A DNA stretch of 64,000 nucleotides, taken from positions 186,001 through 250,000 of the forward strand of contig CP054178.1 in NCBI GenBank assembly GCA_015709595.1, written 5' to 3'. The stretch is from Phycisphaeraceae bacterium. GTDB lineage: Bacteria; Planctomycetota; Phycisphaerae; Phycisphaerales; SM1A02. Every line of letters starts with the position of its first letter. The first letter of the stretch is position 1. Under the pieces are notes generated by a model that saw nothing but the letters and a program-made list of their open reading frames with translations, had not been told where the DNA came from and did no database searches. This document shows positions 45,333-53,224 of the stretch, in pieces. A program made the position numbers and the translations under genes.

Positions 45333-46502
45333 ATGAGCAAGCCGTTCGATCCTCGGAAAATCCTCAAGCACATCCGCAACGACCTGTTGCGCCCCTTCTT
45401 CGACCTGCACGGCGGGTTGGAGGGTGTAGCGTGGCAGGGCCTCGGCGAGACCGACATGGCCACGGTGTTTGCCGCGTGGCAGCAGATGCCCGACGACAAG
45501 CGGGAGATCGTGCAGGTCGTGCTCCAGGACATCAACGAGCTGGCCGACGACCGCGGGGTTAGGGTCCTCATCGAGGAGATCCAGCGAACGGCTCCGGAGC
45601 GCCTGGCAGAATGCCACGCGTTCGCCGGCAAGGCCGATCGGGCGATGTGGACCTACCTCAACGTACGAACGGCTTTCAACTGGGCGGCGCACTTCGCGCG
45701 GGCCGACGCGCTGTCGTCAGGGCGCTACTGGATCAAGCGCAACACCCTCCCCAAGCAGGCGCTCAGCGTGACCGCCGCGCACCGCTCCGCGCTCCAGGAG
45801 GCGCTGACGGGCTTCTACTGGAGCGCCCAGATGCGGGGTCGGTTCTGCGTGGTCGAGCATTACCAGCGTACGAACGGAAGCGACTACTTCTTCGCTTACC
45901 TGGAGGACTACCCGGATGCTCCGGCGGTCTTCGAGAGCGATGGCCAGGTTGTGCGCCGCGAGGAGCGCCGCGCTTTCGACAACGTCTTCGTGTTCAACCC
46001 GTCTGACGGGTCGCTGGAGATGTACGCGCCCGGCGGCAAGGCGGTGTACGAGCCGCTGCAGAAGGCATTCTGCAAGGCGGTGATGGGGTTGGACGTGGGT
46101 CCTGCCGATCCGATGCGCCCGGCGTACACGCTCGACCATCTCCTCCGTCCGAACCGAGCCCTCCCCACTGACCCGGCGGATCGCATCGCCGAAGTCAAGA
46201 TTACGCGAGCCCGGCTGCAGGTCGTGGACCGCCCAGCCGAGTACATCGAACTGGGTCTCGATCGCCGTGGCGGCGGCGGTCTTGACCGGGCCATCCAGGA
46301 GTACCTCAACGAAGCCCGACTTCCGCTGGACCGACTCCGTGTGAAGCAGATGTCGTTCCAGCTCGTGTTCGCCGGCAATGCCCGGGCTCGCAGCGTCAGT
46401 TTCAGCGTGAGCTGTCCGAGCTCGTGCGACCTCAAGAGCCGCCCCGACGCGCAGCGGGCGATCGGCGAGCGTTGTCTCCGGCTTTGGGGGGTGACTCAGT
46501 GA
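45333..46502 (+). CDS. Unknown protein, first gene of an operator-controlled pair
   Basis: 389 aa, no recognised domain. Helical N-terminus (DPRKILKHIRNDLLRPFFDL), a middle part with beta character (RFCVVEHYQRTNGSDYFFAY, then VFVFNPSDGSLEMYAPGG) and a mixed C-terminus. GGAG precedes the ATG. It is coupled by GTGA overlap to the next gene. Control by operator C ties the pair to the restriction locus rather than to the phage lytic genes. It could be a new defence or stress module; nothing in the sequence proves it. Confidence 0.6.
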   Translation: MSKPFDPRKILKHIRNDLLRPFFDLHGGLEGVAWQGLGETDMATVFAAWQQMPDDKREIVQVVLQDINELADDRGVRVLIEEIQRTAPERLAECHAFAGKADRAMWTYLNVRTAFNWAAHFARADALSSGRYWIKRNTLPKQALSVTAAHRSALQEALTGFYWSAQMRGRFCVVEHYQRTNGSDYFFAYLEDYPDAPAVFESDGQVVRREERRAFDNVFVFNPSDGSLEMYAPGGKAVYEPLQKAFCKAVMGLDVGPADPMRPAYTLDHLLRPNRALPTDPADRIAEVKITRARLQVVDRPAEYIELGLDRRGGGGLDRAIQEYLNEARLPLDRLRVKQMSFQLVFAGNARARSVSFSVSCPSSCDLKSRPDAQRAIGERCLRLWGVTQ

Positions 46503-47464
46503 ACCAGTGCCTAGCAATCTTGTGGGCGTGCTTCGACACGTCCGAGCCACAGTTCACGTCGCGCGAGATCGGGTCATGGCCCGAGAAAGACAGGAAGTGG
46601 TTGCTCGAAGCCGGCGTGCTTAAGGAGACCAGCGCGGCCACGTCGATGGTTTGTCCTTCCTGTGCGGACGGTCACGTCGAGGAGGTCCTCGAACTTCCGG
46701 ACGCCGTAACCCGCCGCTTCTTCATCCCGTGCCCGGAGGTGGTGCGGGTCGAGGTTGATCTCAATGACCTTCGGCAGTGGACTATTGATCTTGACGCCGT
46801 CGCTGCACTGATTGCTGCGGTGCTCGCCCTCAACGGTGAAGTCAGGTCCGTGTCATCCGGTCGGCTATGGCGGCTGGGTACGACGAAGTTGGGCGCGTGC
46901 TCGCGCGAGGTCATGCTGCTTCGCAAACCGGATTTCGAAGACGGCCCCGCCGTTGCCGCCCACATCGGCCTGACGGGCAGGCCGATCGTGCTGTTCGCGG
47001 GGGGCGAGCCGGACCCCGCGATCTGGCCCGGCCGCACGCCGGCGTGTGTCGCTCTGTCTCGTGTGCTGTTTCACGACGGCACATCGCTTCAGGTCAACGC
47101 CCTGCTGCTGCACGAGCTAGTGAGCAAGTCAGACGATCTGCAGTCGCAGCTGCACGCGATTCCGGTAGATCTGAAGGGCAAGAAGCTGATGGTGCGCCGC
47201 CAGCTCAAGGCGGAGTTGGCATCACACTTGGACGACAGCAATCTGGTGGCGGCCTACCGGCAGCACGGCTCTGTGCGGGAGGCCGCGAAGGCGCTGACTG
47301 CCGAGCGCGGCACGCCCATCACAAAGGACGTGGTGCAACGAGCTATTGCGCGCGCGGGCGGAGCAAAGGCCGTGATGAACATGGAGGACAGCGAATCGGT
47401 GGGTCGCTCTGTCGCGTCGCACCGCCGAGACAGGGCGAAGAAAACTCAGCAATATCGCAACTGA
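46499..47464 (+). CDS. Unknown protein, second gene of the pair, with possible zinc site
   Basis: 321 aa from a GTG overlapping the previous stop. An N-terminal helical part (REIGSWPEKDRKWLLEAGVL) leads into CPSCADGHVEEVL and FFIPCPE, a possible incomplete zinc-binding site. The middle is alpha/beta (RLWRLGTTKLGACSREVMLL). The C-terminus is helical with an HTH-like part (NLVAAYRQHGSVREAAKALT). No family recognised. It follows the 45333 gene and ends before a GC hairpin at 47483-47500 without a T-run. Confidence 0.6.
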   Translation: MNQCLAILWACFDTSEPQFTSREIGSWPEKDRKWLLEAGVLKETSAATSMVCPSCADGHVEEVLELPDAVTRRFFIPCPEVVRVEVDLNDLRQWTIDLDAVAALIAAVLALNGEVRSVSSGRLWRLGTTKLGACSREVMLLRKPDFEDGPAVAAHIGLTGRPIVLFAGGEPDPAIWPGRTPACVALSRVLFHDGTSLQVNALLLHELVSKSDDLQSQLHAIPVDLKGKKLMVRRQLKAELASHLDDSNLVAAYRQHGSVREAAKALTAERGTPITKDVVQRAIARAGGAKAVMNMEDSESVGRSVASHRRDRAKKTQQYRN

Positions 47465-47660
47465 CGGCCAGTCAAGGGGTTGCGGGCCGAATGGGGCCCG
47501 TGACGGATGGCAGAGCACCAGTGTGATCCGCGACACCTGGCCCTGCGTCCGAGGCCGGTCGGCTCATAACCGGCCAGTCACGGGCGCACCTGTGTTTCCC
47601 TCGCGGCATGTCGTCGCGGCACAGTCCATCGAGTGCGGTTCTGTGACTGGTTGGCGAGCA

Positions 47661-47680
47661 GACCTCCGGCCTCGGAGGTC
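47661..47680 (+). promoter_or_regulatory. Hairpin masking the Shine-Dalgarno of the sigma-like gene
   Basis: GACCTCCG, loop GCCT, CGGAGGTC form a perfect 8-bp stem ending two bases before the ATG at 47683. The 3' arm contains the ribosome site GGAGGT, so folding hides it. Translation would need melting or a trans-acting factor. Confidence 0.6.
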
Positions 47681-47682
47681 CA

Positions 47683-48276
47683 ATGACCAATCGAACCGAC
47701 ATCGTCAGCCACCCATTCGCCGCCAACCTGATCCGCCGCAAGGCCCAGCAGCTCTGCCGTCGCCCCGGCTTTAGCCGCTCCGACGAGGACGACCTGACGC
47801 AGGGCATGCTCCTGTACCTGTGGACCGCCTCCAGGCTCTACAACCCCGCACGGGGCAACGTCGAGGCGTTCATCGTCACCGCCGTCCGCAGCTGGATGGA
47901 CATGGAGGTTCGCCGGCGTCGCGCGGAGATGCGCTTCACCGGCGTGCCCGACACGTCGCTAGACAGCACGCTCGTCGACTGCGGCGACGGCGACTTCTCT
48001 GCGCTGGTGAACCTCATCGGCACAACGGACGCGGACAGGCGTCTGGGGCGTGAGGCTCGGGATCTGCTGGCAGATCTCGATCTCCGAGAGGCCGTCGCCC
48101 GCGTGACCTCGCGCCTTTCGCAGCGCGAGATGCAGTTCATGCGCGATGTGATCGACCGTGGTGTCGCGGGGACCGCCCGGAAGCGCCGCGTGTCGCGTCG
48201 CCAGGTCCTCGCCAAACTCGCCGCGATCCGCGAGCGCTTCACGCCCAAGCGGGCAGACGGCGAATCCGCCGCATAG
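47683..48276 (+). CDS. Phage-borne sigma-70 region 2-like protein
   Basis: 197 aa. Residues 35-85 resemble sigma region 2 (EDDLTQGMLLYLWTASRLYN, then VRSWMDMEVRRRRAEMRF), and the C-terminus has an HTH of region 4 type (LSQREMQFMRDVIDRG, TARKRRVSRRQVLAKLAAI). It may redirect RNA polymerase to phage genes. Initiation is probably limited by the hairpin over its ribosome site. Its stop lies inside an 18-bp repeat shared with 28677-28694. Confidence 0.65.
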   Translation: MTNRTDIVSHPFAANLIRRKAQQLCRRPGFSRSDEDDLTQGMLLYLWTASRLYNPARGNVEAFIVTAVRSWMDMEVRRRRAEMRFTGVPDTSLDSTLVDCGDGDFSALVNLIGTTDADRRLGREARDLLADLDLREAVARVTSRLSQREMQFMRDVIDRGVAGTARKRRVSRRQVLAKLAAIRERFTPKRADGESAA

Positions 48277-48282
48277 GGAACG
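48265..48282 (+). repeat. 18-bp direct repeat, right copy
   Basis: TCCGCCGCATAGGGAACG, spanning the last codons and stop of the sigma-like gene, repeats the sequence at 28677-28694 exactly. The repeats bracket 19.6 kb containing the recombinase, restriction operon, regulator and unknown pair. Confidence 0.6.
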
Positions 48283-48323
48283 ACCAGATGCCCCACCGGG
48301 GCAAGTCGCGGAACCACCCGCGC

Positions 48324-48360
48324 GGAGCGCCCGGTCTCTCCCCCCAGAGCCGGGCGCTCC
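48324..48360 (+). promoter_or_regulatory. Intercistronic GC hairpin
   Basis: GGAGCGCCCGG (48324-48334) pairs perfectly with CCGGGCGCTCC (48350-48360), 50 nt before the next start. There is no T-run, so it is more likely an RNA stability or processing element than a terminator. Confidence 0.4.
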
Positions 48361-48409
48361 GCCAACCGGGTCTCCGACCGAACGCCATCTTCTCCCGGAG
48401 AGCGCTGCC

Positions 48410-48706
48410 ATGCGAGACACCGAGTACCGCTTCCAGTTCACGCCCGATGTCAACCTCGCCGAGGCCGACGGCACGCTGCGGCTTTCCCTGCTCGCGGCCG
48501 AGGGACTGCACGGCGAAGCCAGGGTGCGCACGGAAGTCACCTTCGCCGTCGATCCGGTCCGCGCGGAGATCTGCGTCGGCGGTGGCGGCATCGTCACCGA
48601 AAACGTCGTGCAGATTTACACGTCGCTCCTGACGCACGAGTTCGGGCGCGAGGCATTCACCGTTCGGCGTGACTCGCGCCGGCCCGCCGCGGCGGCCGTC
48701 GCGTGA
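48410..48706 (+). CDS. Small phage protein of unknown function
   Basis: 98 aa. Alternating charged and hydrophobic residues suggest a small beta-rich fold (YRFQFTPDVNLAEADGTLRL, then RTEVTFAVDPVRAEICVGGG). No family recognised. GGAG lies 8-10 bases upstream of the ATG. First of the early phage genes after the sigma-like factor. Confidence 0.5.
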   Translation: MRDTEYRFQFTPDVNLAEADGTLRLSLLAAEGLHGEARVRTEVTFAVDPVRAEICVGGGGIVTENVVQIYTSLLTHEFGREAFTVRRDSRRPAAAAVA

Positions 48707-48792
48707 CCGACCACCTGCCCCTCGTTCGCCTCGGCCAAGGCGACTTCGTCCGCGACATCTTCCCCCACGACCCTGAACCCAATGGAGAACCC

Positions 48793-49599
48793 ATGACCGC
48801 GACCACCCTGATGAACCAGATCACCAAGGGCCGCAAGCCCAAGCCTCGCCGCGTGATGCTGTACGGCACGCACGGCATCGGCAAGTCCACGTTCGGCGCG
48901 ATGGCAGAAAAGCCCATCTTCATCCCTACCGAGGACGGGCTGGGCGACATCGAGTGCGAGTCGTTCCCGCTGGCCCGGTCGCTCGGCGACGTGATGGCAG
49001 CGATGGAGACCCTCTACTCCGGTGACCACAACTACAAGAGCGTGGTCATCGACTCGCTGGACTGGCTCGAGCGGCTCATCTGGGCCGAGGTGTGCGCCGA
49101 CGAGAACGTCGAGAACATCGAGAAGATCGGATACGCCAAGGGCTTCTCGTTCGCAATCGACAAGTGGCGAGCAGTTCTCGGTGCGCTCGACGCGCTCCGA
49201 AGCGATCGCGGGATGACGGTGGTCCTCATCGCCCACGCCAAGATCGAGAAGTTCGAGAACCCCGAGACTGTGCCGTACGACCGCTACTCGCCGCGACTGC
49301 ACAAGCTCGCGTCCGCGCTTGTGCAGGAGTGGGCCGACGAGGTGCTCTTCGCCACGTACAAGGTCCACACCGTCAAGGTGGACGAGGGGTTCAACAAGGC
49401 CAAGCACAACGGCGTCTCCACCGGCGAGCGGATCATCCGCACCGTCGAGCGGCCGGCGCACGTTGCCAAGAACCGCCTGGGGTTGCCCGAGGAGATCCCG
49501 CTCGACTACCGCGTCTACGGCGCGTTTGCCCGGGGCGAGAACCCGTTCGCCGAGTCGTCTGCACCTGCCACCACCTCCGACACCGCCGGCACCAACTGA
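48793..49599 (+). CDS. Phage AAA-family ATPase (nucleotide-binding protein)
   Basis: 268 aa. Walker A GTHGIGKST near residue 24, Walker B VVIDSLDWLERL near 76, sensor-type VVLIAHAKIEKFE near 140. Matches the AAA_24 phage ATPases found beside DUF669 proteins in replication and recombination modules. It could load or remodel recombination proteins. The ATG at 48793 has GGAGAA six bases upstream; an in-frame GTG at 48703 overlapping the previous stop is an alternative. Confidence 0.8.
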   Translation: MTATTLMNQITKGRKPKPRRVMLYGTHGIGKSTFGAMAEKPIFIPTEDGLGDIECESFPLARSLGDVMAAMETLYSGDHNYKSVVIDSLDWLERLIWAEVCADENVENIEKIGYAKGFSFAIDKWRAVLGALDALRSDRGMTVVLIAHAKIEKFENPETVPYDRYSPRLHKLASALVQEWADEVLFATYKVHTVKVDEGFNKAKHNGVSTGERIIRTVERPAHVAKNRLGLPEEIPLDYRVYGAFARGENPFAESSAPATTSDTAGTN

Positions 49600-49604
49600 T
49601 TCAT

Positions 49605-49656
49605 GGCGCGGCACCGCCTGCCAAGTCGCGCCTTGGCGAGCTGCGGCACGGCATGG
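49605..49656 (+). repeat. Degenerate 5-nt-period GG repeat, gap 1
   Basis: GG recurs in steps of five (49605, 49610, 49635, 49645, 49650, 49655), with the missing registers diverged. The gap lies between the ATPase and DUF669 genes and contains no ORF. Confidence 0.6.
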
Positions 49657-49687
49657 CCTTTTCTCATCACACACTGGAGACTCATCA

Positions 49688-50155
49688 ATGGCAAACCTGA
49701 ACTTTGACGCACACCAAGTCGACCCATCCGTCGCTCTCGATCCGATCCCCGCGGGCAAGTACCTCGCCGTCGTCTCCGAGTCGGAGCTCAAGCCGACCAA
49801 GACCGGGGGCGGCAAGTACCTGCAGCTGACCTTCCAGATCATCGACGGCGAGTTCAAGGGCCGCCTGGTGTGGGCTCGCCTCAACCTCGAGAACAAGTCT
49901 GAAATGACGGTCAAGATCGCTCGCGGCGAGCTGTCGGCCATCTGCCGCGCCATCGGCGTCATGCAGCCGAAGGACTCGGTCGAGCTCCACAACGTGCCGC
50001 TGGAGATCAACGTCGGGCTGAAGAAACGCGACGACAACGGCGAGTTCACCAACGTCATCAAGGGCTACGCCAAGAAGGGTGGCGGCGGTTCGCCGGTGAG
50101 CGCCCGCGCCCCCGTCGGCGCCGGCCCGGGTAGCACGCCGCCCTGGAAGAGATAG
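49688..50155 (+). CDS. DUF669 phage protein
   Basis: 155 aa. DUF669 core: DPIPAGKYLAVVSESELKPT, GGKYLQLTFQIIDGEFKGR, then ICRAIGVMQPKDSVELHNVP and EFTNVIKGYAKK. These phage proteins accompany recombination ATPases and resemble single-strand-binding folds; I infer ssDNA binding. GGAG is eight bases before the ATG. The C-terminus ends in a Gly/Ala/Pro tail with WKR, which is also SSB-like. Confidence 0.8.
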   Translation: MANLNFDAHQVDPSVALDPIPAGKYLAVVSESELKPTKTGGGKYLQLTFQIIDGEFKGRLVWARLNLENKSEMTVKIARGELSAICRAIGVMQPKDSVELHNVPLEINVGLKKRDDNGEFTNVIKGYAKKGGGGSPVSARAPVGAGPGSTPPWKR

Positions 50156-50166
50156 CAGCGTGCCAA

Positions 50167-50219
50167 GGCGCGGTCGGTCACGGCATGGCTGGGACGGGTC
50201 AGGCGCGGTGGAGTAAGGC
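50167..50219 (+). repeat. Degenerate 5-nt-period GG repeat, gap 2
   Basis: GG falls at every fifth base from 50167 to 50217 except at two registers. Lies between the DUF669 gene and the 50286 gene. Confidence 0.65.
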
Positions 50220-50285
50220 ATGCAGCCGCCGCCGGGCGAGAGCGCGGCGGCGGGATTCACCGAAGCAAACGAAAGGAGCACACGA

Positions 50286-50903
50286 ATGAGCACGGCAACA
50301 GCGATCGGTCCGGACATCAGCAACGGCGGCAAGCGGATCATCGACGCGACCATCCCGTACCGCGTGGAAGTCGAGATCCAGGGCGAGGCGGATCTCTTGT
50401 TCCACCGCTGGAACTGCGAGGCCGTCGAGGCCAAGGCTCGCTCGGCCAAGGGATCGGCGGCGAAGAAGACCGACGACATCGAGTCGTACGTCTACCGCAA
50501 CGACGACGGAGAGCTCTGCCTGCCGGGCGAGTACCTCCGTCAAGCGGTGATCGGAGCAGCGAAGTTCCGGCAGGATCCTCGTTCGCCGCGCAAGAGCGCG
50601 CAGGACCTCGTGAAGGCGGCGGTCGTGAGCCTGACGCCGCTGGCGGGCCTCGGCACCACCCGGTGGGACTACGAGCACAAGTGCCGCGTGCAGGTGCAGC
50701 GCAACGGCATCACGCGAGTGCGTCCGGCGCTCAAGACCGGTTGGTCCGCCACGTTCGTGTTCATGGTCAACCTGCCGGAGTACGTGTCGCCCGAGATGTT
50801 GCACGGGCTGCTCACCGACGCGGGTCGTCTGGTGGGCCTGGCGGACTTCCGCCCGACGTACGGGCGATTCCGCGTGACGCGATACGAGTTGCTGACGGAC
50901 TGA
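50286..50903 (+). CDS. Conserved phage protein, unknown function
   Basis: 205 aa. Features ADLLFHRWNCEAVEAKAR, KKTDDIESYVYRNDDGELCL, then PGEYLRQAVIGAAKFRQDPR, RNGITRVRPALKTGW and GRLVGLADFRPTYGRFRVTR. I recall similar proteins in other phages next to recombination genes, but know no function. AGGAG before the ATG is well placed. It may join the DUF669-ATPase-RusA recombination set. Confidence 0.65.
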   Translation: MSTATAIGPDISNGGKRIIDATIPYRVEVEIQGEADLLFHRWNCEAVEAKARSAKGSAAKKTDDIESYVYRNDDGELCLPGEYLRQAVIGAAKFRQDPRSPRKSAQDLVKAAVVSLTPLAGLGTTRWDYEHKCRVQVQRNGITRVRPALKTGWSATFVFMVNLPEYVSPEMLHGLLTDAGRLVGLADFRPTYGRFRVTRYELLTD

Positions 50904-50917
50904 GTTCGCCCGCACAT

Positions 50918-50974
50918 GGAATGGAAGGGCGTGCAGCTGCGCGGATAGGCACGGCGGGGCCAGGCATGGATTGG
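50918..50974 (+). repeat. Degenerate 5-nt-period GG repeat, gap 3
   Basis: GG occurs every five bases from 50918 to 50974 (10 of 12 registers). It fills the gap between the 50286 gene and the RusA gene. Confidence 0.65.
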
Positions 50975-51002
50975 CTGTTCGGTACGAGCACGCAGAAGAC
51001 CA

Positions 51003-51365
51003 ATGGAACTCTCTCTCCCACTCCCACCTTCGGCCAATCACTACTACCGGCGCGTCGGCCGCGCGACGCTGATCAGCCGTGCCGGAAGAAAGTACCGCGC
51101 GGCGGTGAAGGCGGCACTGCTAGTCATCGGGTCGCCGTCGGTCGCGGGACCGCTCACGGTGCTGGTGACGGTGTATCCACCGGACCGGAGGCGTCGCGAC
51201 CTTGACAACCTTCTCAAATGCCTGCTGGACTCGCTACAGCACGGAGGGCTCTACCGCGATGACAGCTTGATCGATCGAATCGACATCCGCCGCGGGCCAT
51301 GCACGCGGGGCGGCGGAGTGCATGTGGAAGTCCGCGAGCTGAAGGAAACGACGACCACTTCCTGA
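51003..51365 (+). CDS. RusA-like Holliday junction resolvase
   Basis: 120 aa, family length. SLPLPPSANHYYRRVGRATL at the start and the catalytic-site segment RRRRDLDNLLKCLLDSLQ followed by YRDDSLIDRIDIRRG, where the conserved Asp residues bind metal. It resolves four-way junctions during phage recombination and replication. It follows a period-5 repeat gap and precedes another. Confidence 0.85.
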   Translation: MELSLPLPPSANHYYRRVGRATLISRAGRKYRAAVKAALLVIGSPSVAGPLTVLVTVYPPDRRRRDLDNLLKCLLDSLQHGGLYRDDSLIDRIDIRRGPCTRGGGVHVEVRELKETTTTS

Positions 51366-51369
51366 GCAC

Positions 51370-51491
51370 GGCGCGGCATGGACACGCTTGTTGAGGCCGG
51401 GCGGGTCGAGGCGAGGCGTGCTTGGGCATGAGCCGGCTCGGCGTGGTGCGGCGCGGATCGGCTGGGCAAGGCGCGGCGGGACTCGGACTGG
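51370..51491 (+). repeat. Degenerate 5-nt-period GG repeat, gap 4 (longest)
   Basis: Over 25 successive registers, GG falls on positions divisible by five from 51370 to 51490, with only a few exceptions. Units read NNGGC or close variants. It fills the gap between RusA and the helicase. Confidence 0.75.
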
Positions 51492-51532
51492 CGTGAGCGC
51501 CGGCGCGGCGAAAGCCGCGTCGGCGGATTGAA

Positions 51533-53224
51533 ATGCAACTGCGACCCTATCAACTCCAAGCGGTGGAGGCGATCTACCACCACCTGCGCACCCGGGACGA
51601 CAACCCGTGCGTGGTGCTCCCGACCGGATCCGGCAAGACGCCGGTGATCGCGACGATCTGCCGCGACGCCGTCGGTCACTGGGGCGGACGCGTCGTGCTG
51701 CTGGCACACGTGAAGGAACTCCTCGAACAGGCAGCCGACAAGCTCCGCGTCATCGCGCCCGACGTGCCGATGGGCATCTACTCGGCGGGCCTGAAGCGCA
51801 AGGACCTGGGCTATGCGGTCACGGTCGCGGGTATCCAGAGCATCTGGAAGAAGGCGTGCGACCTCGGGCCGGTGGATCTGATCATCGTCGATGAGGCCCA
51901 CATGGTCCCTGCCGAGGACGACGGGATGTACCGCCAGTTCATCGCCGACGCCAAGGTGGTGAACCCCAATGTCCGCATCATCGGGCTGACCGCCACGCCG
52001 TACCGCCTCAAGTCGGGCGCGATCTGCGCCCCCGAGAACATCCTCAACCACGTCTGCTACGAGGTCGGTGTCCGCGAGCTCATCGTGCAGGGCTTCCTGT
52101 CGCCGCTCAAGACCAAGGCGGGCCTGCAGAAGATCAGCACCGACGACCTGCACGTCCGCGCCGGCGAGTTCGTCGCCAGCGAGGTCGAGGACCTGATGGA
52201 CAAAGAGTGTTTGGTCGAGGGGGCGTGCGCCGAGATCGCCCAGCACACCAAGGACCGCAGCGCCACGCTGATCTTCTCCTCGGGCATCCGTCACGGGCAG
52301 CACATCGTCGATGTGCTCAAGACCAAGCACGGCATCGAGTGCGGCTTCGTGACCGGCGACACCCCCGACGGCGTGCGTGCGGCGATCCTCGGCCGCTTCC
52401 GCTTAGGCGAGCTCAAGTACCTGTGCAACGTGAACGTGCTGACGACCGGCTTCGATGCTCCGCACATCGACTGCGTGGCGCTCGTGCGGCCCACCATGTC
52501 ACCGGGCCTGTACTACCAGATGGTGGGCCGGGGCTTCCGGCTCCACCCGGGCAAGGCGGACTGCCTCGTGCTGGACTTCGGCGGCAACGTGCTCCGCCAC
52601 GGCCCAGTTGACGCGATCCGCATCGCCACCGACGATCGCGGCGACGGCGAGGCGCCCGCGAAAGAGTGTCCGAACTGCCAGGCCCTGATTGCGGCGGGCT
52701 ACCAAACCTGCCCGCAGTGTGGCCACCAGTTCCCCGAGCCCAACCGCCAACAGCACGAGGCGAAGGCGAGCACTGAGGGCATCCTCAGCGGCCAGACCAC
52801 CCGGGAAGAGCACCGCGTCAGCGAGACGACGTATCACGTCCATATGAAGCGGAGCGATCCCTCCGCGCCCCTGACCATGCGGGTCGAATACCGCGTCGGC
52901 TTCAACCGCTACTTCCGCGAGTGGGTCTGCTTCGACCACTCCGGATACGCGCGAACGAAGGCGGAAGCCTGGTGGCGGGCACGATCGGTCGAGCCGGTGC
53001 CCGGCGGGACGGAGGAAGCGGTCGAGATGGCCAAGGCCGGGGCGGTCGCCCCGACGCTCTCGATCACCGTTGAGAAGAAGGCCGGCGACCAGTTCGAGCG
53101 TGTCACCCAGCACGTGCTCGGCGACAAGCCGCCGCGTTTGGACAGCGAGGAAGGCCTGCCGGACCGGCCGCCGGAGCCCGCGGGCATGACGTACGGCATC
53201 CCCGAAGACGAGATTCCCTTCTGA
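51533..53224 (+). CDS. Superfamily 2 DEAD/DEAH helicase with zinc ribbon
   Basis: 563 aa. Motif I PTGSGKTPVIATIC near residue 30, DEAH box VDEAHMVPAED near 120, GLTATPYRLKSG, and C-terminal VLTTGFDAPHID and YQMVGRGFRLHPGKADC (motif VI). A zinc ribbon CPNCQALIAAGYQTCPQCG lies near 379-397. It likely unwinds phage DNA during replication or recombination. The stop overlaps the primase start as TGATG. Confidence 0.85.
   Translation: MQLRPYQLQAVEAIYHHLRTRDDNPCVVLPTGSGKTPVIATICRDAVGHWGGRVVLLAHVKELLEQAADKLRVIAPDVPMGIYSAGLKRKDLGYAVTVAGIQSIWKKACDLGPVDLIIVDEAHMVPAEDDGMYRQFIADAKVVNPNVRIIGLTATPYRLKSGAICAPENILNHVCYEVGVRELIVQGFLSPLKTKAGLQKISTDDLHVRAGEFVASEVEDLMDKECLVEGACAEIAQHTKDRSATLIFSSGIRHGQHIVDVLKTKHGIECGFVTGDTPDGVRAAILGRFRLGELKYLCNVNVLTTGFDAPHIDCVALVRPTMSPGLYYQMVGRGFRLHPGKADCLVLDFGGNVLRHGPVDAIRIATDDRGDGEAPAKECPNCQALIAAGYQTCPQCGHQFPEPNRQQHEAKASTEGILSGQTTREEHRVSETTYHVHMKRSDPSAPLTMRVEYRVGFNRYFREWVCFDHSGYARTKAEAWWRARSVEPVPGGTEEAVEMAKAGAVAPTLSITVEKKAGDQFERVTQHVLGDKPPRLDSEEGLPDRPPEPAGMTYGIPEDEIPF

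Noticed and set aside
47553-47575. Hairpin GGCCGGTCGGCTCATAACC with a CTCATAA loop, like an initiator tRNA anticodon arm
   Set aside because: No D arm, T arm or acceptor stem can be built around it; likely chance or a plain hairpin.
49605-51491. Period-5 repeat gaps considered as a CRISPR array
   Set aside because: No conserved direct repeats with unique spacers of uniform length and no cas genes.
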